NCBI GenBank assembly: GCA_902785365.1
Contig: CACZYC010000018.1
Location: 1-42,806, forward strand
Length of the DNA: 42,806 nt
From: an uncultured Ruminococcus sp.
GTDB taxonomy: Bacteria; Bacillota; Clostridia; Oscillospirales; Acutalibacteraceae
Reading direction: 5' to 3'
Every line of letters begins with the position of its first letter. The first letter of the stretch is position 1. Positions 40,963 through 42,806 of this stretch are shown one piece after another. The notes below the pieces were generated by a model. That model was not told the origin of the DNA and did not search any database. It saw only the letters and a list, made by a program, of their open reading frames with translations. The position numbers and the translations under genes are program-made.

Positions 40963-42492
40963 TTAAAATTTCAAATCATACCAAAGCAGGAACGCGTAGA
41001 TTGCATACACACGATTCCAGTACATATCTTCTCCTTCGATGAAGCTTACCCACAGCTTTCTGAGCTGCTGTTGGTCAAAGAACTTTTTGGAGCTTTCGCC
41101 GAACAGCTTGTCCTCTATCGGCTTGTTATAACGCTCATCCTTGAGCCAGTTACGAACAGGCACAGGGAATCCTACTTTCTTTCTGAAAGCAACCTCGTCG
41201 GGCAGCTTGCTGCTTGCAGCCTTGCGGAAAACATACTTGTTCTGGTCGTTCATAAACTTGTACTCGGCGGGAATCTTCCGCGCCGCGTTAAACAATCTGA
41301 GGTCGGAGAATGGTGTGTGCAGCTCGATTCCGCACGCTGTACTGGTGCGGTCGGTGTTGAGGTAGATGTCCCCCTCAAGCCACAGCGAGATATCTACTGT
41401 GAGTTTCTTGGCGAGCTCGTCCTGTCCCTGAACCTCATGCCAGATGGAAGCAATGGGATCTTCTATCTTTACGCTCTCGTCATAATCGAGCATAAGCGAG
41501 TTTATAAACTCAACCGACATAATATGCGAGCAGGTAAGATATGTCCATTCCTTGGGTATATCTCTCTTGTGAGCGTTATATCCGCCGAAGAACTCGTCTA
41601 TACCCTCGCCTGAATAAACAACATCAGCGTGTTCCTTTACAGCCTTACAGCCTATGGAAAAAGCAACCGCGGAGGCGTCGCCGAGGGGCTGTCCCATCTT
41701 ATCAATTACAGTTGGGATTCTATCAAAATACTCTTCGGGAGTAATCATCTTGACGTTAAAATCTTTGCCGAGAATTTCCGCTGTTTTTCTCGCGAGGTCG
41801 GATTCGTCGTAACCGGACTCTCCGTAACCTACCGTATTCGCGGCAACGGCGTCGCTCGCGGCAAGAAGATAAGAAGAATCAACGCCGCCCGAAAGGAAGG
41901 ATTCCTTATATGGAAGCTCTGTGTCGCTGCGCTCCTCGGAGAGTATTTCCTCAACGACTTCTTCAAGCTCATTTGCCCATTCATCAACAGTCTTGGAGTT
42001 GTCAGGTTCAAACTCGGGTTTGAAATAGCGGTGAACCTCTGCGTTCTTGCCGTCCCACTCAACATAGTGTCCCGGCATAAGCTTATACACACCCTCATAG
42101 AAGGTTTCGGAGCCTATGGGATATCCGTAGAAAAGGTATTGCTGGAGCATACGCATGTTGAGTTTTTTCTCAAAACCTTTTGAAGCGGCAATTTCGTTAA
42201 TATCGCCCGAAAACACAAACTCGCCGTCTATTACCGAGTAAAACATCTGCTTCTGCCCCACCTGGTCGCGTATACAGAAAAGCTTATTCTTCTCCTCGTC
42301 ATACAAAGCTATCGCAAACATTCCGTATATATGGTCAGTCAGCTTAACGCCCCATTTTTCGTATGCTTTGGTGAGGATTTGCTTTTCGCGTTCCTCACGG
42401 CTGAGCGGAAGCGCGATTCCGAGTTCATCACATAAGCTTTTGAAGTTGCGGATATATCCGCTGAAATACCTTATCTGAACTGTTTTTCCCAT
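40963..42492 (-). CDS. Asparagine-synthetase-like enzyme lacking the N-terminal glutaminase cysteine
   Basis: The start at 42492 is secure: AGGAGG lies 8 bases upstream and there is a stop-rich AT region before it. The 509-residue protein begins 'MGKTVQIRYFSGYIRNFKSL' instead of the 'MCGI' required for glutamine hydrolysis. Residues about 35-150 keep the later part of the class II amidotransferase fold ('HIYGMFAIALYDEEKNKLFC', 'RDQVGQKQMFY'). The C-terminal synthetase domain is complete, with the ATP-pyrophosphatase loop SGGVDS at 201-206, 'YSGEGIDEFFGGYN', and 'FRKKVGFPVPVRNW'. It should adenylate a carboxylate and use ammonia or another amine. AsnB-like enzymes of this sort also occur in lasso-peptide and beta-lactam pathways, but no pathway partner was found here. 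It is a single-gene unit. Confidence 0.85.
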   Translation of the reverse strand: MGKTVQIRYFSGYIRNFKSLCDELGIALPLSREEREKQILTKAYEKWGVKLTDHIYGMFAIALYDEEKNKLFCIRDQVGQKQMFYSVIDGEFVFSGDINEIAASKGFEKKLNMRMLQQYLFYGYPIGSETFYEGVYKLMPGHYVEWDGKNAEVHRYFKPEFEPDNSKTVDEWANELEEVVEEILSEERSDTELPYKESFLSGGVDSSYLLAASDAVAANTVGYGESGYDESDLARKTAEILGKDFNVKMITPEEYFDRIPTVIDKMGQPLGDASAVAFSIGCKAVKEHADVVYSGEGIDEFFGGYNAHKRDIPKEWTYLTCSHIMSVEFINSLMLDYDESVKIEDPIASIWHEVQGQDELAKKLTVDISLWLEGDIYLNTDRTSTACGIELHTPFSDLRLFNAARKIPAEYKFMNDQNKYVFRKAASSKLPDEVAFRKKVGFPVPVRNWLKDERYNKPIEDKLFGESSKKFFDQQQLRKLWVSFIEGEDMYWNRVYAIYAFLLWYDLKF

Positions 42493-42524
42493 ACTTTTAC
42501 CTCCTGATTAATCATATATTAATA

Positions 42525-42737
42525 TTATAATTCAATTGTTTTTCCTGTACATATATAGTCAAGCTTATTCATATATTTCTTCATATATTTGTACTGTTCC
42601 ATACCCGTACAATGGCAGGTATGGTAGCGCGTGCTATATTTGTTTAACGTTTTTGCGTAGGATTCAAGACTGCTGTCAAGCGGCAGCTTTGAAAAGTGAA
42701 AACCTCCTATCTGCGTTGTAAATAGATGTGACCCATT
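42525..42737 (-). pseudogene. C-terminal relic of an MBL-fold metallo-hydrolase
   Basis: A 70-codon minus-strand frame with no start codon is bounded by stops at 42738 and 42525. It reads 'TQIGGFHFSKLPLDSSLES', then 'RYHTCHCTGMEQYKYMKKYM' and 'LDYICTGKTIEL'. 'I-G-G-F-H-F' and 'C-H-C-T-G' followed by a final 'Y-x-x-T-G-x-x-I-x-L' is the end of a clostridial group of metallo-beta-lactamase-fold proteins. The N-terminal HxHxDH part is absent. It lies upstream of the asparagine-synthetase-like gene on the same strand and is a gene fragment. Bases 42738-42806 show nothing further. Confidence 0.6.
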
Positions 42738-42806
42738 TCAGGTAAAAAATAAAGTAACGATATGGTAGAATGTTTTTGCCTGCCTTTTCCGTTGCGCTAC
42801 GCTCCA

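Noticed and set aside
39899..42492. Lasso-peptide cluster made of the 58-residue peptide and the AsnB-like enzyme
   Set aside because: The enzyme is on the opposite strand behind a strong terminator, there is no leader peptidase/RRE protein, and the peptide lacks a clear ring-forming layout. Mentioned only as a test idea.

Overview
The window looks like a chromosomal stretch of a low-to-medium GC anaerobic Firmicute, most likely a Ruminococcus-type member of the Oscillospiraceae. This is inferred from a type I dockerin on a leucine-rich-repeat protein, Lys-rich Ig-like tails on secreted proteins, an InlB/MucBP-type giant surface protein, strong AGGAGG ribosome sites, sigma-A promoters with 17-bp spacers, and a SpoIIE/RsbW/STAS partner-switching set. 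No rRNA, tRNA or CRISPR array was seen.

Layout. 1-5100: the 3' end of an AAA/DUF4143 ATPase, a two-gene chromate transporter, a small membrane protein and a secreted S41-type peptidase that lacks a normal 5' end. 5100-9280: a plastic zone with an IS30-family insertion, a large imperfect palindrome, a tiny EF-hand protein behind a structured leader, a macrodomain protein, a DnaQ-like exonuclease, and relics (HNH endonuclease, possible STAS tail) plus an interspersed repeat. 9285-15440: a large subtilisin with a domain inserted before its catalytic serine, a dehydrogenase relic, and a secreted coiled-coil protein of unknown family with two in-frame starts. 15628-21039: a DUF1295 membrane enzyme, an EamA transporter, a C39-like cysteine-peptidase-fold protein, a small basic protein, a methyltransferase-STAS fusion and a condensation-like acyltransferase. 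21086-24831 (minus): an inverted duplicate of the S41 gene tail, an Lgt fragment, then RsbW, SpoIIE phosphatase, STAS antagonist and a lipoprotein L,D-transpeptidase. 25463-32886: membrane proteins and transporters, a hydrolase, GNATs, and a small gene broken by a one-base deletion. 33237-40890: a tight unit of a 2208-residue surface protein, a 58-residue unknown peptide and a leucine-rich-repeat/dockerin protein. 40963-42492: an asparagine-synthetase-like enzyme that lacks the glutaminase cysteine, followed by an MBL-hydrolase relic.

How the genes may work together. The SpoIIE phosphatase, RsbW kinase and STAS antagonist form a classic partner-switching circuit without a sigma factor in the window. 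A second STAS domain fused to a methyltransferase lies convergently nearby and could be another RsbW client. The giant protein, the 58-residue peptide and the dockerin protein are probably co-transcribed from one strong promoter and may form a cell-surface assembly. Many short gene relics show that this region has been rearranged repeatedly.
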